Of a stretch of 64,000 bases of DNA, positions 22,501 through 33,229 are shown piece after piece. The notes beneath the pieces were generated by a model. It was not told where the DNA came from and did no database searches. It saw nothing but the letters and a program-made list of their open reading frames with translations. Numbering within the stretch: the first letter of the stretch is position 1; each line of letters opens with the position of its first letter. Made by a program: the position numbers and the translations under genes. The stretch is from Laccaria trichodermophora (Eukaryota; Basidiomycota; Agaricomycetes; Agaricales; Hydnangiaceae), in contig JACTVC010000001.1 of the NCBI GenBank assembly GCA_018417955.1, positions 3,038,001 to 3,102,000 of the forward strand. Direction: 5' to 3'.

Positions 22501-24018
22501 TTAAACCCAATAACTCTGGCCTCTTGAACTTACGATATTTGATATTTTGGAAAAAATCAGGATTGTTCTATTCAGCTTTTCTGAGTAATTCCCTGGAAAT
22601 TTTCTGTACTAGGTTGTAAAACAGATTGCATTTCAGGCAGTGACTGACTTCTCACAAAATTGTTACCTACAGCCAACCTGATACCTGTTGACCTGTCTTC
22701 AGTCCAGTCTGATAGGTAGGGCACATATTAAATTGAAAACTTTTGAAGTCGTGCTATGACACGTCCAAAGAAGTTGGAAGGGTGCTTTTTGACCTCCACA
22801 CTAATATTCTCACGAAACTCCAAGCTTGGCCAATAAGGGGTGTATTTCTAAAATAATGGCATGCACATTTAGTGATGTGATTGAAATATCAGCAATAAGT
22901 TTACCAATGATTGGTTTACTTGATTCACGAAAATCTCTGGCTGACAGAACTGTGACTACAGGGCACAAGGTTAATCCCTGTAGCAGATATTGTATATTCT
23001 CACTCACCTTGATGCATTTTCCAATGTCATTTGGGTAACTGCAAACACAATGATTATCCAGAAGCCTTGACAGCATCTCGTGAAGGCAATGAAGATAGCT
23101 TGAATAGGCATGTCATATGTATATTCAACAAAAGAACATCAGCAAAACCTGGGTGAGCTAGGCAGCACGTGGCAGGGCTGTGTAGTGCCATAGCACCATA
23201 GAAAGGGGATCGTCTGACCGCCCGGAGAGTCGGCTACTAGCCTTAGGGCTATTAGCCCTAAGGCTTGTTGTACTTGTTTGTGCAATCATTGATGGGCCAT
23301 TGATGGGCCACGCCGAGAACGATCAAGAATTCGGCAAACCCCGCGAGCCCATCAGACTCCGTTTAAACAACAACTTACATAGACTTTTTCGTGGAACGAC
23401 CAACGTCTCGAATAATTTTCTGTGAGTAATAAAAACAAGAGAAGCTTTCAAATTCCAGACAACTTTTGTGAAAGATACCCCAATTTTTCTGAAAATGATG
23501 TGGAGTGAGGGAATCAACACCACCAAACACTTTACCAAATAGAGTGTCAATGCTATAGCCTTATACGGTGACGGATTTCACGAAGAATAAACTTACATTA
23601 TTCTAAGACAAATGTATACATAGTGAAAATTAGAAAGAAGAACTTGCAAAGTCAAGCTAAGCACTGGCTAAGCATCAACCAATTAGCACCAGTAACTACC
23701 ACTTAAGCATGATGTGGCAGTGAAATTTTTGTGTGTTTAATGCTCTAAATAAATTGTATATATGTGGAACTGAATGTTTGCGAGCGGCGTGATAAGTACA
23801 GAAGGGAAACGGAGAAGCGATACCAACGCGACGGACGCGACGGACCCATCACCTTGTCACGTTTAGTTGTGGTCGCACGTGAGAGCCTCAGCGGCGTTTT
23901 CCGAATGAGCCTCAAGGCTAAGAGCCCTGGGGCTTGTAGCCATGTCAGCAGGCGGTCCGACATTCTGATAGAAAGGGGTATCACCTTTACAGTCACCTGC
24001 GCGTTCTATGCAGCTCTA
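22501..24018. other. Gene-poor stretch with a perfect hairpin
   Basis: No supported exon. A short inverted repeat AGCCTTAGGGCTATTAGCCC... at about 23237-23264 can form a 12-base-pair stem with a small loop, and CATTGATGGGC is repeated in tandem at about 23288-23310. A relative of the stem (CAAGGCTAAGAGCCCTGGGG) occurs at about 23912. Confidence 0.45.
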
Positions 24019-24142
24019 CATAGAAACGCACAGCCACTACACAGCACTCCCTAGAATCTCAGAGCAGATCTGCAGCCATTCATAGAAACACATAGCCACT
24101 TCATAGTGCTCCCTAGAATTACGGAGCAGATCTGCAGCCCTC
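24019..24142. repeat. Tandem duplication of a 62-base unit
   Basis: Units 24019-24080 and 24081-24142 both start CATAGAAAC and contain CCCTAGAAT and GAGCAGATCTGCAGCC, with about eleven differences. No coding sense seen. Confidence 0.8.
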
Positions 24143-24321
24143 AGTAGCAACCCCTGGGGTCTGCAGATTCCTAGAGGGGGGGCATACATTCTGCTCATTT
24201 TAATACCATATTGCATGATTTTTACACAGAACTTGTGTTACGAAAAATAAGTTTATTGTCTGCACTACTACATTATACAAGATATCCTAATATTCTACAT
24301 AGTAATGACTGCAGACCGTCC

Positions 24322-25085
24322 ATCTTTCATCAACAGAGGGAGGATGCCATTCACGGACAAGGAAGGGAGGATGCCATTCGCCAACAAGGAAGGGAGGACG
24401 GTTGTTTGTCGAGGGACGGAGCCGTTCTTCAAAGGAGGGAGGATGCCATTCGTCGACAAGGGAGGGAGGACACCGTTCGTCGACAACAGAGGGAAGATGC
24501 GTTTGTCGACAAGCGAGGGAAGACGCCGTTTTTCAAGGCAGGGGGAACGCCATTTATCAACGAGAGAGGGAGGATGCCGTTCATCAACGAGGGAGGGAGG
24601 ACACCATTCGTCGAGGGAGAAACGCCGTCTGTCAAGGGAGGGAGGATGCTGTTCGTCGACGAGTGAGGGAGCAGTTCATCGAGGGAGGACACTGTTCATC
24701 GGGGGAGCCGTTTGTCGAGGGAGGGGGCGGTTTGTCAAGAGGGAGCCTTTCGTCAAGGGAGGGAGCTGTTTGCCGAGAGAGGGAGCCATTCGTCGAGGGA
24801 GGAGTTGTTTGTCGACGAGGGAGCTGTTCGTCGATGAGGGAGGGATCTTTTCTTTAAGGGAGGAAGCCATTCTTCATGGGAGCGAGCTGTTCTTCAAGGG
24901 AGGCAGGGAGCCATTCTTCAAGGGGGGAGGAAGCCATTCTTCAAGAGAGGGAGGATGCCGTTCTTCAAGGGAGGGAGGACGCTGTTCATGGACGAGGGAG
25001 GACACTGTTCATCGAGGGACGCAGTTCGTCAACGAGGGAGGGAGGATGCTGTAACTCGACAAGGGAGGACGCCGTTTGTCAAGGA
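24322..25085 (+). repeat. Minisatellite, basic unit 27 bases, open in all three forward frames
   Basis: Units such as GGGAGGATGCCATTCGTCGAC(AAG) recur about 30 times with 18-30 base spacing, mostly multiples of three. One frame reads GGRMPFVDK-like nonapeptides from an ATG at 24305 for 249 codons; the other two forward frames and parts of the reverse strand are also open because the unit contains no stop. Coding use is therefore not shown by the open frame alone. Unit lengths drift and the array decays toward its right end. Confidence 0.85.
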
Positions 25086-26320
25086 GAAGTTGAACTGGTG
25101 GGAAGGAAGAACAATGAATTTCCGTGTTGGGAAATTCAAAGTTCAACATAATCACATGATGTCGGAGTTTCAACGGACTTGAACGAATTGTCTTGCAACT
25201 TGAAGTTGTTTGTCGCCTGTCACTGTCTTTCACAGAAAGCATGGCATTCGAGGTGGGCATACACAATTGTAGATGGCACCATGTAATCAGGCAAATATAA
25301 AGTTCATATTGGAAAATTATTGAACAATTTCCGAGCCTTCCAAGAAATTTGCAGTTGTTACCAGAAATTTCCTGGCTATTTCCATGATTTCCCGAAATTT
25401 CCTGTTTTTTGGTAGTAGTACTAGTAGTAACAATTGAAGTTGTCTAAGTTCGAAAATGTGAGTTGAGCGCGGCACGTGACTTCCCGCAACAGTACCGACT
25501 TCCATCAATTCACACTTACACTTTCTAAGGTAGCTCATAGCTATAACTTCATGAGTATTGCACCGTTTGGCCTCTATGTAGGCTTATTTTAATTGCTTCA
25601 TTCACGCGAATGCAATCCAATTTACGGCGTAGAAAAATTTGGAGTACCTCACAAACTGTAGCATAAACTATTTGGCCTGTATTAGACATCTGAAATATAT
25701 ATTATCATCATGAGTTCTGCTCCGTTTCATGCGATTTTGGGCTTGTTAGAAACGCACAAATTAGAGCTTTAAAACGGGTCTGAGAGCCCCTAATATTTCG
25801 ACGTTTAAGGCGACCTCCGATAACATTTACCGTTTTTAGACAGATTCTTCACCAGTAATTGGTCCAAAGCCATTTGAGTTTTGAACGAAATACTACGTAA
25901 ATAGACGCGTTGGAATCGGCTTGAACACCACTTTCCAACGCAAAAAAAATCACAAAAGACGAATATGTTTTGCAAAAGATACTTCATATTCTTTCTTGTT
26001 GCAATCTTTGTAGGTCAATCAATCTCTGGACAGTGTTGTACTTTCTTCTTATTCCAGGCGTATTTTGGTCATAAATTATTCATATACAATAGGGAATGTG
26101 TTTTCTACTGAAATCTAGTATACTTGTAGTTTGACTCCCTATAAGGGCTGGGTAGAAAGTGGAGGCCCCTCTATAGCACCCTATAGTAACGGCACAAGTC
26201 TCTGTAGTGCTGTATAGCACAAGCTTACGCCCACACAGTGCTGTGGAGCACTGTGGAGCGCTAGGGCATCTAGCCAAACTTGGCGTGTAACTATGGGAAA
26301 CTATGATATTAGCAGAAGCA
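25086..26320. other. AT-rich intergenic stretch
   Basis: No exon or RNA gene supported. CTATAGCACC/GTAGTGCTGTATAGCAC/GTGCTGTGGAGCACTGTGG near 26170-26255 are short GCAC-containing palindromic repeats resembling the 62-base units at 24 kb. Confidence 0.4.
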
Positions 26321-28762
26321 CTATGCCTGTCTACGTGGGAAAATCAGGTTTTGCTGATGAAGAAGAAAAAGAAAAAGTAAGTACCTCAAGTTGAGTGAGT
26401 CAGTAGAACCAAAGCAACTATTCAGGACAAATGATGCACAGAGATGAGAGAAATGACTAGTGGTTGAAGTTTTTCCAATAGAGAGGTGACGACAGTGTTT
26501 TGGACATTGTAGGAAAGGCAGCAAGAAGTGAATGAATTGCTGCTTAGAAGTGGGTTTGTAGTGGAAATTCCACAACCAGCTAATCCCTGGGTTGTTGTAA
26601 GTGGAGCTCGAGGATATATGGCGCCACCAAGGTGGCACTACAAAACCATTGTAGTGCAACAAAAGTGTTAGCCATGTTAAGGCAATCTCCAATTTTGTCC
26701 AAGGATACTCATCAAGCCATGAAAGAACATGTTGGTCAAGGATGGAATTGAATCTGCAGCACAGGGGGGTACAGACTGGCACCTCAGAAGTACACTGAAA
26801 AAAGGGAGGATTAAAACAATTGATATCTCTACATAAAGTATGAACTTACTTGATGGTGAATTTTGTTTCGTATAGGGTTATAAACACTCCACCAGCTCCA
26901 AAGATCTGGGATTGTAGATTGGTTTTCTATGTTTGAACCCCAGCAAGCTGAAGGCTTGAAATTTTCCAAGAGAGTGTCAAGTGACCCCATCTTCAATGAG
27001 TCACCCCTTATATAATGTTTGAACCATGACTTCTTGCTATAATCCATGGCAGGGCTCATGGTGCCATTGCAAAGCTGCCACATGCATGATTTGAGAAGAA
27101 AAGACTGCACTGGATGTTCATCAATATGGAGATCTTTGGATCTGTGAGGATCAACAAGGTAATCCCTGAAAGAGGCATGATGGAAACGAATGGAATCAGT
27201 ATCAGATACTGGAACATGAATAAGGGAATGTAGATCCCATAATAACAATGTTATATCTTCAAAGTTGGTACCAACAAGGGATTCCAGGAAGACAGGAGTC
27301 AGAGCATGACCATCTAGAAAGAAAATCGTGCCAAGCAGAAAGAGGACTCTGTCAATTTCATCACAAGACTGCAGAACGTGTGTGTACAATTGATTGAGAA
27401 GAGCAAAGGGGTTGGTCTTGTGTCGAGAGGCATCGAGTGATTTACTGTTGGAATAGTACAATCCGGCATTTGCCAGTACATTCTCGCACTTAATTAATTA
27501 GTAATATCAGACTATTAACTTAGTAATCCCGAGTATGTAGATAACACTAGAACATGGTAGATACATAGTAATTAGGTATATAAGGACTGTAGAATCTCGT
27601 ACATAATAGTAGTTCATCCTCTATTTCCAACATTTACAGATGTCTAAAACAAGCTTGAGTTGTGCAGGAGGAAGCTTACGATCCTCGTCGACGAATCTGA
27701 TCACCGTTGCAGCAAAGATAAATTGGCCAGATGACTTTTTGACCAGAAAATCAATCACATCTTCTGAGGACCATGGAAGTGGGAGGGTCGACATAGAGGG
27801 AAAACGGGTATGCCTGTGCCGATGAATATCTGAAAAACTACTTCGAAGAAATGTTGCTATGTCCCGATTGGGATCATATGAGTCGTCGAGAACAAGATGA
27901 TAGGTCATTTCATCAAGCTCATCTTCAAGAACCTCGCAAATGGCAGGCTCTGGTCGACTGGCGATTAGAAGGTGTAGTGAGGGTAAGGATTTTTTTAGTT
28001 GCAATAGGGCATTATTGAGCATGCGTAAAATATCAGCCTGAACTTTGTCGCTACTGCATTCATCAAGACCATCAATTATGAGTAATGACGGCCATTGGGA
28101 GCTTCTTCCTGCCTGAAGAGAAGCACAGATCAAAGGCTAAATAACGAGACGTTTCATCTGCACCTGCAACGTCTTGTCAAATATGGACGAGTCATCAAGC
28201 ACAGCTTGGTTAATAAAAGGTCTGGTTGCTGGGATAGAAACAGCCACCTGGGCGGCAATAGTGGTGATCAAGTGAACCTCCGTTTGCCTTTGAGCCGCTG
28301 TGCGTGAAAAGAAGAAGCTAGCGGCAAGTCCCCCAGAGTCTTGAAAAAGTTCCGCTATCTTCTGTAAGATGGCTGATTTCCCGGATCCAGCTGGAGCACT
28401 AATCCAAAGGATCAGAGTATCCTTTGAATCATCTAAGACCCAACTTGTTATGTCCTTAATAATGGCTTCCCGTGTGCCCCTGTGACATTTCGGGGTGTCG
28501 TAACGTTCCTTGGAGTCATGCATTGCGCCAGTGGCAATCTTTCTTTGAAGAATTTGAAGACCTGAAATCTGTCCATTCCCATCAAGCGATGAACCTGTAG
28601 TATTGATATTTGTAACGGAATTTCCTATGCAGAGAGTTTCGAGTGAGCATACTACTCTCTTTCAGATAGGAATCTTGCCATATGAATATGCGTTGAAGCA
28701 TTTCCATGGACTTGAGTTATAAGGCTGCCTTTGACAATGAAGGATTTTGAGTGATCAAACAT
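26321..28762 (-). pseudogene. NACHT-domain STAND NTPase (fungal NLR-like), interrupted by a solo LTR
   Basis: Minus-strand gene of the mushroom NACHT family (STAND NTPases linked to non-self recognition and cell death in other fungi). Likely start MFDHSKSFIVKGSLITQVHG at 28762, a segment typical of this family; the next intron cannot be placed without meeting a stop. Then ISGLQILQRKIATGAMHDSKERYD, Walker A in APAGSGKS, Walker B LLIIDGLDEC, SRPEPAI, and FRDYLVDPHRS; the last exon begins near 26794. Lesions: in-frame TAG at 28139-28137, and a 187-base LTR at 27446-27632. Removing the LTR and one target copy restores DICKSLDASRHKTNPFALL in frame, so the insertion is younger than the coding frame. 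No C-terminal WD40 or ankyrin repeats are seen. Confidence 0.82.
27446..27632. mobile_element. Solo LTR (copia-like ends) in the NACHT gene, 187 bases
   Basis: Ends TGTTGGAA...TTCCAACA, i.e. TG...CA with 8-base terminal inverted repeats, flanked by a perfect 5-base target duplication TTTAC at 27441-27445 and 27633-27637. No internal retroelement sequence is present, which fits LTR-LTR recombination; a very short non-autonomous element is the alternative. Confidence 0.88.
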
Positions 28763-28933
28763 TGTGTATCTGGTGAGACGATGGTTGTGGTAAGGGGATA
28801 AGTTGGGTCGGATAAGCCAAGCACTCAGCACGGGGCTATGTAGTATGACCATTACTCTCACGGCCCGTTATGTATTCCATTTTCCAACCAAATGTCACTG
28901 CACTAAAATTATTTACGCATCATTCTAGGCTTA

Positions 28934-29168
28934 CAGTGCTTTGCACTGCCGTCTGCACAATGAAGTTTCGAAAATGTGTTTGTATGTGTTGTACATGACC
29001 TCCACAAATATAACAGGCTGCTGACCAAGGCCAGCAATCTCCTGCACTGAGAGATGTTGCTCGTCATGCCACATCTCATCTGATACCTGAGGCACCATGA
29101 GAGTTGGATGTGAGAGACCAAACATGGTTTTCGAAACTTCGTTGTGCAGACAGCAGTGCAAAACACTG
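28934..29168. mobile_element. 235-base inverted-repeat element with TA target sites (mariner-type MITE)
   Basis: Starts CAGTGCTTTGCACTGCCGTC and ends with the complementary GCAGTGCAAAACACTG; arms of about 44 bases with about five mismatches, separated by about 145 bases. TA flanks both ends (28932-28933, 29169-29170), as for Tc1/mariner insertions. The open frame across the middle (reading HPTLMVPQVSDEMWHDEQHL on the minus strand) is too short to be a transposase. Confidence 0.8.
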
Positions 29169-29170
29169 TA

Positions 29171-29510
29171 CACAGTGGCATACTACACACACGGTGAGTC
29201 GTCTCTTGCTTTGAAGACAGTGTATATCGTTTTAACCCAGCATTACAGCTCTCTTTGCAACGGAAGATCCAGCGTGAAACGATGTACCATTGCATAGGTC
29301 GTATTTAACGATATCGTTGGTATTTACTCAATATTTACTTATACTTGACTTAACATCAGGAAAATCACACTACCGTGACGACTCGTGGGATGCGTGATCG
29401 ATGTGGCAGCGTGGGAGCTGCTCATCACAAGTTCTCACAACTGCCACAATTCTTCGTCGTCGCCACAATTGCTCTCACTCGCCACAATTGAATTATTCAC
29501 CACAAACACG
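29171..29510. other. Spacer between two mobile elements
   Basis: Contains three GCCACAATT units within 60 bases (about 29441-29490) and no exon. TTTACTTATACTTGACTTAAC-like AT-rich sequence precedes them. Confidence 0.4.
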
Positions 29511-29516
29511 CTTCCA

Positions 29517-30195
29517 CCAGTGGTGTCACGGCCGTCTTGACCTCGGCCAAAAAGGTCAGGCTGAAATGTGGGTCAGGCCAATTTGACCGGTCATGTCTGT
29601 GGTCAATGGGGTCAAGCGTCACGTGCATGCCAAAACAGGTCTGCCTGCAACACCATTTTGACAGTTGACAGGTGCCAGTTGTACTTAATTTTGCAATGCA
29701 AACTTAAAGAAATCAATGTATGTAAGTTCGTCAAAATGTATGTGTAAGCATGAAGAACAGGATGAGTGGTCTTGCTGCCCTGCTACATTGTGTTCTAACT
29801 CGAATCATGCACCCTAAGTATGTGTCTTTTGAAGTCATACAGCTATACAATATATATATCACCTCCAAGTCACTCTTGGTGTAGAATGAGAAGACCTGGA
29901 GCAATTACAACTGCATTATTGCAAGGATATTTTCTGTGAATATTCTAAGGATTCATACATACACTTCTCAATTTGTCAAAAAAAAAAAACCCATCTTTCA
30001 GTCACTCCCCACCCTCTCTGAGACCAAGGCCCACAACGATATGCTGGGATGCACTGTAAAACCGGCTGTCGGAAGATGTTTTGCCGTTTCCCACAACCCT
30101 TTTTGGACTGGTCAGGCCAATTTTTGACCGCTTTATGGCCATTTTGATTGACCACCGGCCTGACCGGTCATGACCCGGGTCATTGACACCACTGG
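29517..30195. mobile_element. 679-base non-autonomous DNA element with 12-base inverted termini
   Basis: Ends CCAGTGGTGTCA (29517-29528) and TGACACCACTGG (30184-30195), flanked by the 6-base duplication CTTCCA (29511-29516 and 30196-30201). TGACCGGTCA palindromes and GGTCAGGCCAATTT copies lie subterminally on both sides (29557-29592, 30108-30170), as in transposase-binding regions. No transposase frame. The superfamily is not assigned: the ends look hAT-like, but the duplication I can support is six, not eight, bases. Confidence 0.8.
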
Positions 30196-30201
30196 CTTCC
30201 A

Positions 30202-32585
30202 CGACTGCCACCATCCTCACTTTTCTCCCACAAGTCAATCTCACGCAACTTCAAGTCTGGACATCACACAACTCACCTTGGCCTCATCGTCTTTGACGTC
30301 GACGGATCATTTTGCTCGCTTCCATTCCAGTTATGGAATAAATTTGCGAATCGTTGGATGGATTGGAAAGACATGTTAAGTGGGATGAACAGTGTCCAGT
30401 AAGTTTTCGAAGTCTGTTTATTAATTTTGGCACCTGAGCGGCGAGCGCTCATTCATAGATCAACCCCTTTCTACCCACCCCACGGCGCCCACTTCCCTTT
30501 TGCCTCTGCAGCAACATCGACCCTCTGGGAATCGACCTCCCACCTGGGCATCGTCATCCCCCTACCACTTCGGCAGCATGATCGTAGATACCGACCACTT
30601 GGTCCCTCCTGTGCTGCCCTCTCAACAAGTCCCAGGTCCGACATCCTGCTCGTCATATCCGGAATTTTCTTTGGAGGTTGGAACAGTGGTGAAGCTTGTA
30701 GGACATGGTGTTAGGCTGGTCTTGAAGTGTCACATAGTCTAAGAGTTAACACGTATGCATGTCTTCCACCTTGTTCCAGGAGATCTTGAGTTCAAGTCTT
30801 GTTAAGTACCAAAATTTTGTAATTACACTAATCCGACAACGAAGACTCTAAGAGTCGGTAGATAAACACAACCTTCAGTACTTAAAAGCGCTTGGTAGGA
30901 GATACGGAATAACAAAATTATATGGAATAACAACAAAATTTTAGTGACTGAAGTCGGGATCGTGGCGCCATAAAAAGTTGTGGCGCTGAAGCCGCCACCG
31001 CAAGTATAATGTCCCCACACTCACTTCTGGCGTCGTGGCTGGCGTGGTAAGCATGGTGCCACACCCACCACATGGAATGTGATTTTCCTGATGAACACCA
31101 GCATCCGCCTTGCGCGGAATCGACCTCAGATACATGTCCAGCATCGAAGATCACTCGTGACTCTCAGTAAATAGCGAAGTCGGACGTTAGTCATGAGAAA
31201 GTCACGAATTAGAGGCTGTCTGACTAAATGTCGTTTTTTTAAGCGTTTCTGACTACACTCGTACTACAATAGTCATATATTAGTCTCGCACTCTGTCATG
31301 TACTAGTCATACAATAGTCATATCCCAGTCATTGCTGCTTGGGCCCAATTCAGGATAGCAAATAGGCTGAATCAAATTATACTTGGCTACTTTAGAAGGA
31401 TACATGTAGTACTGGGCATGAGTCTAAGTATAGTCACTTGGGTTTCCGGTACTGGCATAAGAGGGTCTCAGTATCATGTCAAAATGAAAGGCCCTCTGCA
31501 ACATGTCGAGTCCTCATGTGCTCCAACGACACCATCGAGCTCGTCGTTGAGCGGTCCATTACCACATCCTACATCCATCGAATCCTCCGCATCCGAGTTC
31601 GAGTCGTCGCCATTCCATCTGCACGGGAAATGGGGAGGGAAGAGAGGGAGTTGAGGAGTGCGCCACCTGGATTTGAGCAGGAGGCGTTGAGAATGTGGTT
31701 GTTGTTGATGTTGGGTGAGGAGTACCTGTGCTCGTCATATTTTGTGGTGGTGATGGTGGGCCGTCCAGCCAAAGAGCGTCGACTGCGTCGTCGGTAAGCC
31801 TGGTTCCAATATAACACTTCGTTGGGTCGCCGTCGCATTTTCATGTGAAGGATGGAAGTCGGAGGCAGTGACTGCATGTTGGGCGCTAATGACGACACGC
31901 CGTCCTTCGTTTCATCGGGGACTCATTCGCGATGGTGGTATCCTCGACTGCTCGTTTTGTGCATTGCATACATCTGCAAAGGAGTGGAATCCGTCGACGA
32001 GGGCGTCCGCGGGTGTGGGTGGTTTGCCAGCAGCCAGAGTCGTCAATTGAGCAGTTGAGGAAGAGTGTGGGTCTGGTCGCCGAAGTGACAAGTTCAAGTT
32101 CAAGATAATTTCAAGTTGAAAATAACTTTTCAACGAAGCAATCATGTGACTTTCAACTCGCAATGTTTCTAAGTCCAATCTGCAGCCTCAGAGGCTTCAG
32201 CTAGACAAAAATTCTTGGCATAGCGATGTGTAGAAAAAGTATGACGATGTTGATACTAACCTATGACTAAAATCATCTCCCATTTGTTGCCAAGGGAAGT
32301 TTGAGGGAAGGGTAGCATGAAAATTACGGATGTGTTACATACACCTGACTGACCTCTGACTTTGTGCTATTTTGCTTGACTTTGCTTTTTACTGAGCGTG
32401 ACTGACGAGATCAGGCAATTTCTACGTGTTACAGCGTGTTACTAGCTCGTGAAAACAACTTGAATATCGGCGACTTTGCGAGGAGTTCTCAAGCCGGACT
32501 TAGGCAACGTCAAACGACAACGACGATGAGCGCTCTAAGGTCGAGTAACTACTTTGTCGCGTTTCAGACTGTGAATTCAATATCA
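30202..32585. other. Gene-poor stretch, no supported gene
   Basis: Short open frames at 30427-30714, 31438-31797 and 31569-31898 show no recognisable domain and no clear splice context. About 30683-30815 has tRNA-like internal promoter boxes (see findings). TAGTCATA-type repeats occur at 31270-31330. Confidence 0.4.
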
Positions 32586-32589
32586 CTTG

Positions 32590-32960
32590 TTGTAGCCCAT
32601 TGAAGGTTTCTGAAATTATATTTTTCTCCGAGTCACTTTCGGAGTTTCGCCTTGATCCCCCATTGGAAGGTCTTGTGTATGAGGAACATATAGCAAACAA
32701 GTTGCACTATTACATTTCATGTTGTGGCCCAGGAACATGGCCTCATACCTTGGGTCATTTTATGGTGTGCCCAAGGTGTGCCTTCTAAAATCTCGTTCCG
32801 ACTCAACACCAGCTTTGTCCTTCGCCCGCGTATACTATTTCCTGATACATTTATCTGTGACTTCTGAGCTCTCGCTTGTAACCTGAGTGGGACATATGCA
32901 TCGATGCCATCTTTTACTGGTTTCTCTCCTAACTCTGGCCTCTTGAACCCACGATTATCA
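32590..32960 (+). repeat. R1 dispersed repeat, copy 4 (partial)
   Basis: Has the GTATGAGGAACATATAGC module, TGTGGCCCAGGAACATGGCC, CTCATACCTTGGGTC and the subtype-2 end TTTCCTGATACATTTATCTG ... GTAACCTGAGTGGGACATATG. Confidence 0.6.
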
Positions 32961-33229
32961 ACTCTTTGCGAGTCACCAAAAGGTATCCGAGACGATGTGC
33001 GACTCGAGTTGTGCCTAAGAGAAAGGTCCAACTTGGTATCTTCCCCTCTCGAGTCCTTTGTCCACAATCTCCTCGTATGCTTCTGGGTAATTATAGACTG
33101 ACAGGGTATTAGGTGAGACATAACTCCGTGATATGCTAGGAATGCCAACGTCGAAAGCCGTACAGAAGGGTATGATACAAACTTGGGTATTCTCCAAGGA
33201 GGCCGTATAAATTAAGCTCACTATTGCAT

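Noticed and set aside
24305..25054. 249-codon open frame as a real repetitive protein gene
   Set aside because: The other two forward frames are equally open over the same minisatellite, so frame openness carries no coding signal; no splice or start context was found.
28931..29173. 80-codon minus-strand frame resembling a protein (HPTLMVPQVSDEMWHD)
   Set aside because: It is contained between the arms of a TA-flanked inverted-repeat element and has no start or splice context of its own.
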